A stretch of 64,000 nucleotides of DNA from Rhodospirillaceae bacterium SYSU D60007 (GCA_003574685.1 QOCQ01000025.1:1-64000), one strand, 5' to 3'; counted from the stretch's first letter, positions 25,156-32,613 are shown. The notes: generated from the letters alone by a model not told the origin. Made by a program: numbers and translations.

Positions 25156-25424
25156 CCTTCTCCCCGCCTTCGCGCTACGGGGTGGACACATCTCTTCGTC
25201 GCTGCAAAAGCGCAGTGGGCATTCGCAATGAGACCTGAAATTCCCTTCCCCCGGAGGGGGAAGGTGCCCGAAGGGCGGAAGGGGGATGGTGCAACACCTG
25301 CGGCGTCGTCCTTGTTGAGGCATCCCCCTTCCGGCGCTTCGCGCCACCTTCCCCCTCCGGGGGAAGGCAAGACCCGACCCTCTGGAGATGTGTCCACGCC
25401 GTAGCGCCTTCGCGGGGAGAAGGG
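25156..25424. repeat. Composite inverted repeat with a family A element nested inside
   Basis: The outer arms CCTTCTCCCCGCC...CTACGGGGTGGACACA and the mirror TGTCCACGCCGTAGCGCC...GGGGAGAAGGG form a roughly 34-base imperfect inverted repeat related to family D. Inside lies a complete family A element (25244-25367) plus a 50-base unique stretch. A half copy of the outer arm (CCGCTACGGCGTGGAC) occurs at about 28640. This fills the LysR/HpaB divergent region. Confidence 0.72.
25244..25367. repeat. Family A palindromic repeat, copy 6
   Basis: This is a full-length copy with both outer stems and the GTGCCCGAAGGGCGGAAGG arm. It is nested in the composite repeat around it. The 50 bases before it (from CTCTTCGTCGCTGCAAAAGC) also precede the family A copy at 51838. 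Confidence 0.85.
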
Positions 25425-25444
25425 AAGATGCGATGCCTCCCCCT

Positions 25445-25461
25445 CATAACCTGCCGTTATG
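25445..25461. promoter_or_regulatory. LysR-type operator-like palindrome before the HpaB operon
   Basis: CATAACCTGCCGTTATG is a perfect inverted repeat with arms CATAAC/GTTATG and a 5-base centre. It contains the classical ATAAC-N5-GTTAT (T-N11-A) LysR box. It lies 81 bases upstream of the monooxygenase ATG and between divergent lysR and target genes, as expected for the regulator's binding site. Confidence 0.6.
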
Positions 25462-25541
25462 GATCGCATGATCGCTTTCTGCGTTCCGGCGAGTCCATGG
25501 CGCGGTTAGGCTGAACGAAAACGATTCCGGGAGGAACTGCA

Positions 25542-26978
25542 ATGCCCGCGCGCACCGGTGCGCAATTCCTGCGCGATCTGGCGGATGGCCGCGAGATCTG
25601 GGTGGGCGGCGAGAAGATTTCGGCGGTGGCGGAGCATCCGGCGCTGACCGGCGCGGCACAGGCGCTGGCGGAGGTATTCGACCTGCAGCACCAGGCGGCC
25701 GATGTCTGCCTGATGCCCGATCCGGAGACAGGCGAACAGATCAACGTCAGCCACATCATCCCGCGCTCCGCTGACGATTTGCAGCGTCGGCACCGGGCGC
25801 TGGAGCGCATCGCCGAATACTCCGTCGGCCTGATGGGCCGCACGCCCGACTACATGAACGTCACCTATGCCGGCTTTGCCGGGCGCTGCGACGAATGGGC
25901 GGTCAATGGCAACGAGGTGGGGGCGGAGAACCTCGTGCGCTACCAGAAGAAGCTGGCGCGCGAGGACATCGCGCTCACCCACACCATCGTGCACGCCACC
26001 GTCGATCTGGCGAAGGGCAAGTATCCGGTGGGCTTCGATCCGGTGCAGCTCCACAAGGTCGAGGACACCGCGCACGGCATCATCGTGCGCGGCGCGCGTA
26101 TTCTGGCGACGCTGGCGCCCTTTGCCGACGAGATCGCGGTCTATCCCGGCGCGGCCATGCCCGACGCGGCGCCGGCGCATGCGCTCAGCTTCTGCATTCC
26201 CGTGAATTCGCCGGGGCTGAAATTCATCTGCCGCGACAGCGTGGCGGTGAACACCAACCGCTTCGAGCATCCCTTCTCCAGCCGCTTCGACGAGCAGGAT
26301 GCGTTCGTGATCTTCGACAATGTCGAGGTGCCGCGCGAGCGGCTGTTCATCGACGCCAACCTGGCCGTCTACAACAGCGTGATGAAGACGACGTGGTGGC
26401 CCAACATCATGCAGCAGACCATGATCCGGGCGCAGACCAAGCTGGAATTCGCCTGGGGGCTGGCGAGCCGCATCGCCGAGGCGATCGGCATGGCGCAGCC
26501 GCAGACGCAGCAGATGCTGGGCGAGATCGCGATGTTCGCGGAGTTCGCGCGCGCCGCGGTGTTCGCCGCCGAGCAGGGCGCGCGCGAGTACGGCAACGGC
26601 ATGTGGGCCTGCGATGCGCGGCCGCTGATCGCGTTGCGCGCCGCGCTGCCGGCGTGGTTTCCGCGCGTCAATGACATCATCCGCCAGATCGGCGCGCACA
26701 ATCTTTTGACCACGCCCGCGCGCGCGGCGCTGACCGACCGGCAGCTTCGCCCGCTGCTGGACCTGTACCTGCCCGGTGTGGGCATCGATGCCGAGCAGCG
26801 CAGCCGGCTGTTCCGGATGGCGTGGGATTTCACCGGCACGGCGCTGGCCAGCCGCAACGAGCAGTACGAGCGGTTTTATCTTGGCTCGATCGGCCGCAAC
26901 CTGACGATGGCGCAGACGCTGCTGGAACGGACCCGCGCCAACCGCCTGGTCGACCGCTTCCTGCTGGAGGACTCATAG
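25542..26978 (+). CDS. HpaB-family FAD-dependent aromatic monooxygenase
   Basis: A 478-residue protein of the 4-hydroxyphenylacetate 3-monooxygenase oxygenase (HpaB/PvcC) family. It starts RTGAQFLRDLADGREIWVGG and carries the acyl-CoA-dehydrogenase-like fold motifs VGLMGRTPDYMNVTYAGFAG and FIFDNVEVPRERLF-type segment near residue 260. These enzymes hydroxylate phenols with reduced flavin supplied by a separate reductase, which is not in this window. The start has a strong GGGAGGAA ribosome site. It heads an operon with VOC, RidA and DoxX genes, consistent with aromatic catabolism. Confidence 0.88.
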   Translation: MPARTGAQFLRDLADGREIWVGGEKISAVAEHPALTGAAQALAEVFDLQHQAADVCLMPDPETGEQINVSHIIPRSADDLQRRHRALERIAEYSVGLMGRTPDYMNVTYAGFAGRCDEWAVNGNEVGAENLVRYQKKLAREDIALTHTIVHATVDLAKGKYPVGFDPVQLHKVEDTAHGIIVRGARILATLAPFADEIAVYPGAAMPDAAPAHALSFCIPVNSPGLKFICRDSVAVNTNRFEHPFSSRFDEQDAFVIFDNVEVPRERLFIDANLAVYNSVMKTTWWPNIMQQTMIRAQTKLEFAWGLASRIAEAIGMAQPQTQQMLGEIAMFAEFARAAVFAAEQGAREYGNGMWACDARPLIALRAALPAWFPRVNDIIRQIGAHNLLTTPARAALTDRQLRPLLDLYLPGVGIDAEQRSRLFRMAWDFTGTALASRNEQYERFYLGSIGRNLTMAQTLLERTRANRLVDRFLLEDS

Positions 26979-27020
26979 AGTATGGTGAGGGCCTGAATCG
27001 CAAAAGGGTGGGAAAACGCC

Positions 27021-27671
27021 ATGGACACGGCAAACCCGAAGATTGCTGCGACCCCGGACCGGCCGGTCACGCCGCGCGGAATCAACCACCTCGTGCTCAA
27101 CGTGCGCGACATCGAGGAGTCGCACCGCTTCTGGACCGAGATCATCGGCTTCCGGCAAGTCGGCGAGCTCAAGCCCACGGCGCAGCGGTCCAATCCGCCG
27201 AAGATGCGCTTCTACAGCGGCGACCGCGAGGGCCAGACGCATCACCACGACCTGGCGCTGGTCGAGAACCGCAACCTGCCCGAGCCGCCCAAGGAGTGGA
27301 GCATGTTCGGCGCGGCGCTGGCCGTGAACCATATCGCGATCACCTTGCCCGACCGCGAGTCCTGGCAGCGCCAGCTTGCCTATCTCCAGGCGAAGGGCGT
27401 GAAGTTCGACCGCCGCGTCGAGCACGGCATGACGCACAGCCTCTACATTCACGATCCCAACGGCTATGGCGTGGAGCTGCTCTACGACCTGCCGCGCGAA
27501 GTGTGGGAGGGCGACATCGACGCGGCGCTGAACTGGGTGAAGGTGCTGCCCACCGAAGGCGCCGAGGCGCTCGACGACCGCACCGAAGGCCTGCCCACCT
27601 TCCGCCGCGAGCCCGCTTCCAGTCCTTCTCCCCGCGAAGGCGGGGAGAAGGTGGCGCGCAGCGCCGGATGA
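27021..27671 (+). CDS. VOC-family extradiol-dioxygenase-like protein with repeat-derived C-terminus
   Basis: A 216-residue two-module VOC protein. Metal-ligand candidates are the His in GINHLVLNVRD, the His in VNHIAITLPD and the Glu in NGYGVELLYD, the pattern of Fe(II) extradiol dioxygenases. Real homology appears to end near TEGLPTFRREP. The last 16 codons (SPSPREGGEKVARSAG) are translated from a family D repeat, and the stop lies inside it. It follows the HpaB-like gene and probably cleaves its dihydroxylated product, which is inference. Confidence 0.85.
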   Translation: MDTANPKIAATPDRPVTPRGINHLVLNVRDIEESHRFWTEIIGFRQVGELKPTAQRSNPPKMRFYSGDREGQTHHHDLALVENRNLPEPPKEWSMFGAALAVNHIAITLPDRESWQRQLAYLQAKGVKFDRRVEHGMTHSLYIHDPNGYGVELLYDLPREVWEGDIDAALNWVKVLPTEGAEALDDRTEGLPTFRREPASSPSPREGGEKVARSAG

Positions 27672-27776
27672 GGGGCTTTTCGGCGGCGCGATAAACACGA
27701 CGGCTCGATGAGGAGCGGCTGCAAAGCCCCTCATCCGCCCTTCGGGCACCTTCTCCCCGCCTTCGCGGGGAGAAGG
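27624..27776. repeat. Family D palindromic repeat, copy 1
   Basis: The outer stem CCTTCTCCCCGCGAAGGCGG / CCGCCTTCGCGGGGAGAAGG and an inner GCGCGCAGCGCCGGATGAGG / CCTCATCCGCCCTTCGGGC pair flank about 50 variable bases. A second complete copy lies at 34487. The 5' part overlaps the VOC coding sequence. Confidence 0.83.
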
Positions 27777-27808
27777 ACTGAATCACCACCACCGGAGCGC
27801 GACGTTAC

Positions 27809-28201
27809 ATGGCGAAACGCAAGAGCGTGAATTTCCCCGGCTTCAGCCACCAGAACCCGATCCCCAACGCCAGCCGAATCGGCAACATCTTCATGTCGAG
27901 CGTGATCAGCGGCGTCGATCCGGGCACGCGCAACATGCCGGCGGAGCTTTCGCAGCAGATCGCCAACATCTTCACGCATATCCGCAACGCCATCGGCGCC
28001 GCCGGCGGCACGCCCGACGACATCCTCAAGATCACCTTCTGGATGAAGAACCCCGCCACCGGCCGCGCCGCGATCAACGAGGAGTGGGTGAAGATGTTCC
28101 CCGACCCCGAGTCGCGTCCGGCGCGCCACACGCTGCCGCTGACCGGTGACGGCCCCTCCCAGATCACCTGCGATTTCGTTGCCGTAGTGGATGAGCGTTG
28201 A
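27809..28201 (+). CDS. RidA (YjgF/YER057c) family protein
   Basis: A 130-residue Rid-family protein with the conserved SSVISGVDPGTR, IFTHIRNAIGAAGGTPDDILKIT and C-terminal RPARHTLPL blocks. The Arg in RPARHT corresponds to the ligand-binding Arg of RidA. RidA deaminates reactive enamine/imine intermediates, but members inside catabolic operons often act on pathway intermediates. Its stop overlaps the DoxX start as TGATG. Confidence 0.85.
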   Translation: MAKRKSVNFPGFSHQNPIPNASRIGNIFMSSVISGVDPGTRNMPAELSQQIANIFTHIRNAIGAAGGTPDDILKITFWMKNPATGRAAINEEWVKMFPDPESRPARHTLPLTGDGPSQITCDFVAVVDER

Positions 28202-28602
28202 TGAACCTTGCTTCGATGGGCGGCGCGCTGGCGCCGCACGCGCTGAGTGCGCTGCGTATCGTGTCCGGCCTGCTGTTCCTGCAGCACGGCACGGCGAAAT
28301 ACCTGAACTTTCCCGCCACGCAGTTCGCGAACGCGCAGGTGTTCACGCGCGGGGGCATCGCTGGCCTGTTCGAGCTGGTGGGGGGCGCGCTGCTGGTGAT
28401 CGGCCTGTTCACGCGGCCCGTCGCCTTCCTGTGCTCGGGTGTGATGGCCTTCGCCTATTTCATGGCGCATGCGCCGCGCGGCTTCTACCCGATCCTGAAC
28501 GCCGGCGAGCTGGCGATCCTTTACTGCTTCGTGTTCCTCTACCTCGCCTTCGCCGGCGGCGGCCCCTGGAGCGCCGACGCCATCATCCGCCGGAAGGCAT
28601 GA
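28201..28602 (+). CDS. DoxX-family inner-membrane protein
   Basis: A 133-residue protein with four predicted transmembrane helices. The family start LSALRIVSGLLFLQHGTAKYLNFP and the LFELVGGALLVIGLFTRPVA segment are present. DoxX-type proteins are implicated in redox or thiol stress at the membrane, and many have no assigned role. It is the last gene of the HpaB operon. Translational coupling to RidA is seen in the TGATG overlap. Confidence 0.85.
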   Translation: MNLASMGGALAPHALSALRIVSGLLFLQHGTAKYLNFPATQFANAQVFTRGGIAGLFELVGGALLVIGLFTRPVAFLCSGVMAFAYFMAHAPRGFYPILNAGELAILYCFVFLYLAFAGGGPWSADAIIRRKA

Positions 28603-28628
28603 CGACTGCCACTGACGTCCCTCTCACC

Positions 28629-28680
28629 TTCTCCCCGCGCAGCCGCTACGGCGTGGACGCTACGGCGAAGCAACGTGCGG
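28629..28680. repeat. Fragment of a family D-related repeat arm
   Basis: CCTTCTCCCCGCGCAGCCGC followed by TACGGCGTGGAC matches one outer arm of the composite repeat at 25156-25424. The mate is absent, so this is a half element left between the DoxX gene and the acetyltransferase. Confidence 0.5.
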
Positions 28681-28790
28681 CTCTCGTGATGCCCCATCCG
28701 ACGCAAACTTCACACCGGCTCAGGCGGCTTCCGTACCATGGCTCAGGCTGCAATGCTCACGGTCGGCCGGATGGCGTAGGATGCCGCGCC

Positions 28791-29327
28791 ATGAGCATCC
28801 TGCCCGATTTCACGCTGCGGACGCCACGCCTCCTGCTGCGCGCCTTCACGCCGCAGGACGCCCAGCGCGTCTTCGAGATCCGGTCGGACTTCGAGGTCAC
28901 GCGCATGCTGGTGTTCCCGGCCTACCCGCCAGTGCTGGAACACGTCGCCGCCTGGCTGAGAGAGCACGCGGTCGAATGGCGGGCGGGCACGGCCTATCGT
29001 TTCGCCGTCGTGGCCGACGGCCGGGTCATCGGCTGCGCCGATGTCGACGAGATCAAGGACGGGTGCGGTGAGCTAGGTTACTGGCTCGAGCGGGACTACT
29101 GGGGTCGCGGCCTGGCCAGCGAAGCCGCCGGCGCGGTGCACGATTTCGCGACCCGGACTCTGGGCCTCCGCCGGCTGGTGGCCGGCCACGCCGCCGACAA
29201 TCCCGCCTCGGGCCGGATCCTTCTGCGGCTCGGTTTCCGTCACGTCGCGGACCGCTCCCGCTTGTACCGCTCGCGCGGCGCGGAGGTGGTGCGCCGCGAG
29301 TACGTGTTCGACGCCGACGGTCCGTGA
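28791..29327 (+). CDS. GNAT-family N-acetyltransferase (RimJ/RimL type)
   Basis: A 178-residue GNAT enzyme. It begins with the RimJ/RimL start LRTPRLLLRAFTPQDAQRVF. Strand beta-4 and the acetyl-CoA loop read ELGYWLERDYWGRGLASEAA near residue 95. The AGHAADNPASGRILLRLGFR helix is the conserved SxxVLEKxGF-like motif. Substrates of such enzymes include ribosomal-protein N-termini and small amines; none can be chosen here. Confidence 0.88.
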   Translation: MSILPDFTLRTPRLLLRAFTPQDAQRVFEIRSDFEVTRMLVFPAYPPVLEHVAAWLREHAVEWRAGTAYRFAVVADGRVIGCADVDEIKDGCGELGYWLERDYWGRGLASEAAGAVHDFATRTLGLRRLVAGHAADNPASGRILLRLGFRHVADRSRLYRSRGAEVVRREYVFDADGP

Positions 29328-29368
29328 ACCAAAGTCGTGCTGCGAAACATCCGGCCGATCCGCACGGG

Positions 29369-29405
29369 GTAGTGTCTCAGTCAGATATTCAAACTGAGAC
29401 ACTAC
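29369..29405. other. 13-bp hairpin (GTAGTGTCTCAGT/ACTGAGACACTAC)
   Basis: The arms are perfect 13-base inverted repeats with an 11-base loop. It follows the acetyltransferase by 41 bases and immediately precedes the first 214-bp direct repeat. No T-run is present. It could be a terminator or the end of an inserted element; its placement at the island border is notable. Confidence 0.6.
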
Positions 29406-29417
29406 CGGATTCTGCTG

Positions 29418-29631
29418 CACGGAGCGCGGTCGTCTCGCCCGCATCGGCGCGCCAGCGCCGAAGAGGTTTCGCCCTCCGCTTTGCCCTACGGGCGATGCGG
29501 GCGAGACGCCTGCGCTCCCAGCGGAGCTACGTGCGTTGGGGGACGTGGGCGGCGAGGCGGGTGCCGACGGCGGCCAGCAGCAGCTCGTGGGCGCGGTCGA
29601 CGATGTCGTCCAGCGAGGGCTTGCGCGCGAA
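29418..29631. repeat. 214-bp direct repeat, left copy (includes desaturase 3' fragment)
   Basis: The segment matches 30984-31197 almost base for base. The first 100 bases are a hairpin element with GGGCGTCTCGCCC(G)CATCG arms and a central GGCGCGCCAGCGCC. The remainder (29527-29631) is a minus-strand copy of the last 35 codons of the desaturase (SLDDIVDRAHELLLAAVGTR), truncated upstream. No start codon for this fragment is plausible, so it is a pseudogene piece within a duplication. Confidence 0.8.
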
Positions 29632-29690
29632 TGTTTCCGCCTGATTGGGGAGGGTTTGGAGGTGAACCGCAAGAACCGGCCGCAGGATCT

Positions 29691-30512
29691 CTACGCTGGG
29701 CACACGCCGTCCATCGATACCGAACGTCCAGCGGCTCGCAAGGTCAACCGCTCCCGAACGGCCTGACTGGCTGGTAGAACCATGTAGCCAGTTGTGAGAT
29801 CTCCAAGCAGCAGGCAAGCGCTACGCGGTCGCAACCGCCAGCAGAGCGCGATCAGTACGCACAATGCAGAGTCCAGCATGTCTTGGTCTGCCTTGCGTGG
29901 CTGTGCGGTCTTCGCTTTCTCGCGACACCATCCGGCCAGTTGTTCGCACCCCAGCTCCTGGGCTTGTAGCGCTGCGGCTTCTGCAACTCGGGTCCAATCG
30001 GCAGGTCGAAACGTTTTTCGCCGATCAGGATTGTACCTGGGCGCGCTCAGCCGGCCGAAGAACTCAGTGCCGAAGGACGCGAGAGCGAGGGCTGGAAATA
30101 CCTCGATAAGGTAAAGGCCTTCTACAGCGGTTCTGGCTTGCTCCGGATCTTCGAGTGCATCCAGCTTCTTCAAAAAGCGCCAAATCGGCGACGCATCACA
30201 AAACATGCCCAGCCTTCTTCTGTTCGATGGCTGGACACCGCCGCCGAGCCAACTGATTAAGGAAGCAGCTACTCGTTCCACTGGGCGCATTCCGGTTTGG
30301 TTAGGCACTACCGTAGGCTGATCCAGTGCTACGAGAGTGTTGCCGTCCTTGCTACGGACCTCCTGAATGAACGTCAGCGCCTGATCAAATGAAGCCAATC
30401 GTGGTGCATGGAATTGCACCACCTCGCCCTCTTTAATTCCGACAGCGCAAATGGCTCCGGGATTTTCCGCGCGATCTGTCCAGGCCGAGTCGAAGCCAAC
30501 GTAGACGTCCAT
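29691..30512 (-). CDS. DUF429-family protein (predicted RNase H-like fold)
   Basis: A 273-residue protein with the DUF429 start DVYVGFDSAWTDRAENPGAI, an acidic LVALDQPTVVPNQTGMRPVE block near residue 62 and the late ADQDMLDSALCVLIALCW helix. Conserved Asp residues fit an RNase H-like nuclease fold; activity is unproven. Codon use is less G+C-biased than in neighbouring genes. It lies between two 214-bp direct repeats beside an orphan HigA gene, which suggests acquisition as part of a small island. Confidence 0.82.
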   Translation of the reverse strand: MDVYVGFDSAWTDRAENPGAICAVGIKEGEVVQFHAPRLASFDQALTFIQEVRSKDGNTLVALDQPTVVPNQTGMRPVERVAASLISWLGGGVQPSNRRRLGMFCDASPIWRFLKKLDALEDPEQARTAVEGLYLIEVFPALALASFGTEFFGRLSAPRYNPDRRKTFRPADWTRVAEAAALQAQELGCEQLAGWCREKAKTAQPRKADQDMLDSALCVLIALCWRLRPRSACLLLGDLTTGYMVLPASQAVRERLTLRAAGRSVSMDGVCPA

Positions 30513-30631
30513 AGAGGTCCAACCTCTGCTTGGTTCTTGCCGACAAGTATACTTGCCGGGTTTGTCATTACATCATGCCCAGCTAGGGCGTGCTTTCATC
30601 AATTTCTATCCGACGGAGGCTCCACACCGAG

Positions 30632-30910
30632 TCAGGCCACTGTCCGCACCTCGCGCCTGACCCGCTCCCCAACGTCGCGTTGGGCGACCGCGAGTTCGTA
30701 TTGTCCCTGCAGATTCATCCAGAACTGGGCATCGTTGCCGAAATAGCGACCCAGCCGCAGCGCGGTTTCGGCGCTGATGGCGCGCTTGCCATTGAGGATG
30801 TCAACGATGCGCCCCGACGGCACGTGCAGTGCCCGCGACAGGGCATTGGCCGACAGGCCGCGGGCCGCCAGCTCACGCCGCAGGATTCGGCCGGGATGAA
30901 TGGGAACCAT
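30632..30910 (-). CDS. higA: HigA-family antitoxin (XRE DNA-binding), orphan
   Basis: A 92-residue antitoxin. It starts VPIHPGRILRRELAARGLSA, the HigA signature, and the helix-turn-helix reads NALSRALHVPSGRIVDILNG (about 21-40), followed by AISAETALRLGRYFG. HigA represses its own promoter and neutralises the HigB mRNA interferase. Only the last codons of a possible higB remain just upstream (30920-30934), so no toxin partner is encoded here. A 17-bp palindrome at 30941 could be its operator. Confidence 0.88.
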   Translation of the reverse strand: MVPIHPGRILRRELAARGLSANALSRALHVPSGRIVDILNGKRAISAETALRLGRYFGNDAQFWMNLQGQYELAVAQRDVGERVRREVRTVA

Positions 30911-30919
30911 GATGCGCCC

Positions 30920-30934
30920 TCAATGATAATCGAC
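30920..30934 (-). pseudogene. Possible remnant of higB toxin C-terminus
   Basis: On the minus strand, nine bases before the higA ATG, one frame reads V-D-Y-H-stop. HigB toxins commonly end ...EIVDYH and stop at this distance from higA. The codons before it (LAYYVLRSGM) do not match HigB and lead into the direct repeat. Four residues are weak evidence, so this is tentative. Confidence 0.35.
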
Positions 30935-30940
30935 CATTCC

Positions 30941-30957
30941 ACTACGTAACACGTAGT
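30941..30957. promoter_or_regulatory. Palindrome, candidate HigA operator
   Basis: ACTACGTAACACGTAGT has perfect 7-base arms and a 3-base centre. It lies 31 bases upstream of the higA start, a normal place for autorepression by a dimeric XRE antitoxin. Binding is inferred only. Confidence 0.45.
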
Positions 30958-30983
30958 ACGCCAAATGGAGCGGGACTTTGCCA

Positions 30984-31197
30984 CACGGAGCGCGGGCGTC
31001 TCGCCCCGCATCGGCGCGCCAGCGCCGAAGAGGTTTCGCCCTCCGCTTGCCCTACGGGCGATGCGGGCGAGACGCCCGTGCTCCCAGCGGAGCTACGTGC
31101 GTTGGGGGACGTGGGCGGCGAGGCGGGTGCCGACGGCGGCCAGCAGCAGGTCGTGGGCGCGGTCGACGATGTCGTCGAGCGACGGCGTGCGCGCGAA
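30984..31197. repeat. 214-bp direct repeat, right copy (parental)
   Basis: This copy comprises the hairpin element (30984-31083, arms ending GGAGCGCGGGCGTCTCG and CGAGACGCCCGTGCTCC) and the genuine 3' end of the desaturase gene. Because the gene is intact here, this is the parental copy and 29418-29631 is the duplicate. Confidence 0.8.
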
Positions 31198-32247
31198 GCG
31201 TGCCCGTGCCTCGGCCAGCAGCTCCTCGCGGCTGGGCAGGTGCGGCAGGTGCAGGCCGGCCAGCGCCTCGCTGGCGCGGCCGCGGGCACGGGCCAGCGCC
31301 TCCTGCAGCGCCGAAATATCGGGCGCGTGCAGCGTGGCGACGATGGCCTGGGCGATGCGCTCGGGGTTGAACTGGGCTGCAAGCTGCTCGGCGGCCCGCG
31401 CGATCACGCGCGCGCCCAGCCGCTGCTCGTTCTGCACCACCGGCCGCGGCGGGGCCTTGAGGTCCCACACCAGCCCCAGCCATGACAGCAGCTTCAGCAG
31501 CCAGAAGGTCGGATCATATTCCCACCAGCGGAAGCCCTGGCGCACGCTTGCCTGCCAGGCGTGGTGGTTGTTGTGCCAGCCCTCACCCATGGTGATGACG
31601 GCCAGCAGGGCATTGTTGCGCGAGTCATCGCCGGTGACGTAGCGCCGGCTGCCGCGCACGTGCGCCAGCGAATTGATGCAGAAGGTGGCGTGATAGAGCA
31701 GCACCGTGCTCCACAGGAAGCCCACCACCAGGCCGGACCAGCCGGCGATCAGGAAACACAGCCCGGCCAGCACGAAGGCGGGCACCAGTTCGAAGCGGTG
31801 CAGCCAGCGCAGCTCGGGATAGCGCGCGAGATCGGGCACCTTCGCAAGATCGGCGGAATCGTAGCGACGGTCGAAGATCCAGCCGACATGGCTATAGAGG
31901 AAGCCGCGGTGGCGCGGCGAATGCACGTCCTGCGCGGTGTCGGAATGCGCATGATGGTGGCGGTGCATGGACGCCCACCACAGCACGCTCTTCTGCGCCG
32001 TGCTCTGCGCCAGCACCGCCAGCACGAACTGGAAGGCGCGGCTGGTGGCATAGGCGCGGTGCGAGAAATAGCGGTGGTAGCCGGCGCCGATAGCGAAGAT
32101 GCGCAGCCAGTAGAGACCGAAGCCCAGCGCCAGCGCCTGCCACGTCACGCCGGTCCAGAGGGCCGCGAGGCAGCCCAGATGCACCAGCACGAAGGGCAGG
32201 GCGGCAGGCCAGGCGATATCGCCATGGGCGGCGCGGCCGCCAGCCAT
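31093..32247 (-). CDS. Membrane fatty-acid desaturase (acyl-CoA delta-9 type)
   Basis: A 384-residue integral-membrane di-iron enzyme. The three histidine boxes are YHRYFSH (57-63), HRHHH (95-99) and HNNHH (225-229), each in the expected spacing between hydrophobic segments. It introduces a double bond into saturated acyl chains using O2 and an electron donor. A helical C-terminal extension of about 90 residues (from QNEQRLGARVI) is longer than the core family needs. The start at 32247 is one base from the stop of a small upstream gene. The final 35 codons are duplicated at 29527. Confidence 0.9.
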   Translation of the reverse strand: MAGGRAAHGDIAWPAALPFVLVHLGCLAALWTGVTWQALALGFGLYWLRIFAIGAGYHRYFSHRAYATSRAFQFVLAVLAQSTAQKSVLWWASMHRHHHAHSDTAQDVHSPRHRGFLYSHVGWIFDRRYDSADLAKVPDLARYPELRWLHRFELVPAFVLAGLCFLIAGWSGLVVGFLWSTVLLYHATFCINSLAHVRGSRRYVTGDDSRNNALLAVITMGEGWHNNHHAWQASVRQGFRWWEYDPTFWLLKLLSWLGLVWDLKAPPRPVVQNEQRLGARVIARAAEQLAAQFNPERIAQAIVATLHAPDISALQEALARARGRASEALAGLHLPHLPSREELLAEARARFARTPSLDDIVDRAHDLLLAAVGTRLAAHVPQRT

Positions 32248-32248
32248 G

Positions 32249-32482
32249 TCAGCGGCCCTCCCTGGCCTTCTTCCCAGCCCGGGCGCGCTCCGCGTCTGCC
32301 GCGTCCCGCGCGAGGCGCAGGGCACGCAGGCGGGCTGTACGGGCATCGACTTCACGCGCCGCGGCCCGGTATTCTTCCATGGCCCGTGCGCCCTCCCGGT
32401 CGCGCTGCTCCTTCAGCGCGGCCTTTCGCGCTGTGGCCGGGCTCTCGCTGTCTGGCTTCTTGTGCACGGCCGCCTCATCCAT
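32249..32482 (-). CDS. Small charged helical hypothetical protein
   Basis: A 77-residue, strongly charged, Ala/Arg/Glu-rich protein (KAALKEQRDREGARAMEEYR) predicted to be a single long helix. Similar short proteins are widespread in Alphaproteobacteria without known function. Its stop lies one base from the desaturase ATG, so the two are probably co-transcribed and coupled. The ATG at 32482 was preferred over one four codons upstream. Confidence 0.6.
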   Translation of the reverse strand: MDEAAVHKKPDSESPATARKAALKEQRDREGARAMEEYRAAAREVDARTARLRALRLARDAADAERARAGKKAREGR

Positions 32483-32521
32483 GCATATCGACACGACAGG
32501 TCAATAGCAGACCCTCAATAG

Positions 32522-32554
32522 AACAAACCCCGCGACCGGCAAGCGGACGCGGGG
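32522..32554 (-). terminator. Rho-independent terminator of the cold-shock gene
   Basis: Read on the minus strand, CCCCGCG and CGCGGGG form a 7-bp stem with a 13-base loop, directly followed by TTTGTT. It lies about 60 bases past the cspA-like stop codon. Confidence 0.6.
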
Positions 32555-32613
32555 CGGCTGGCCGCCGGCCCTGCCAGTACATCCGTGGTCAGGGCCCTGC
32601 GGCCATGTATTGG

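Noticed and set aside
23770-25347. 525-codon minus-strand frame spanning the repeats and the lysR gene
   Set aside because: It reads through palindromic repeats and a shadow frame of LysR; the Arg/Gly/Ala-rich product is not a real protein.
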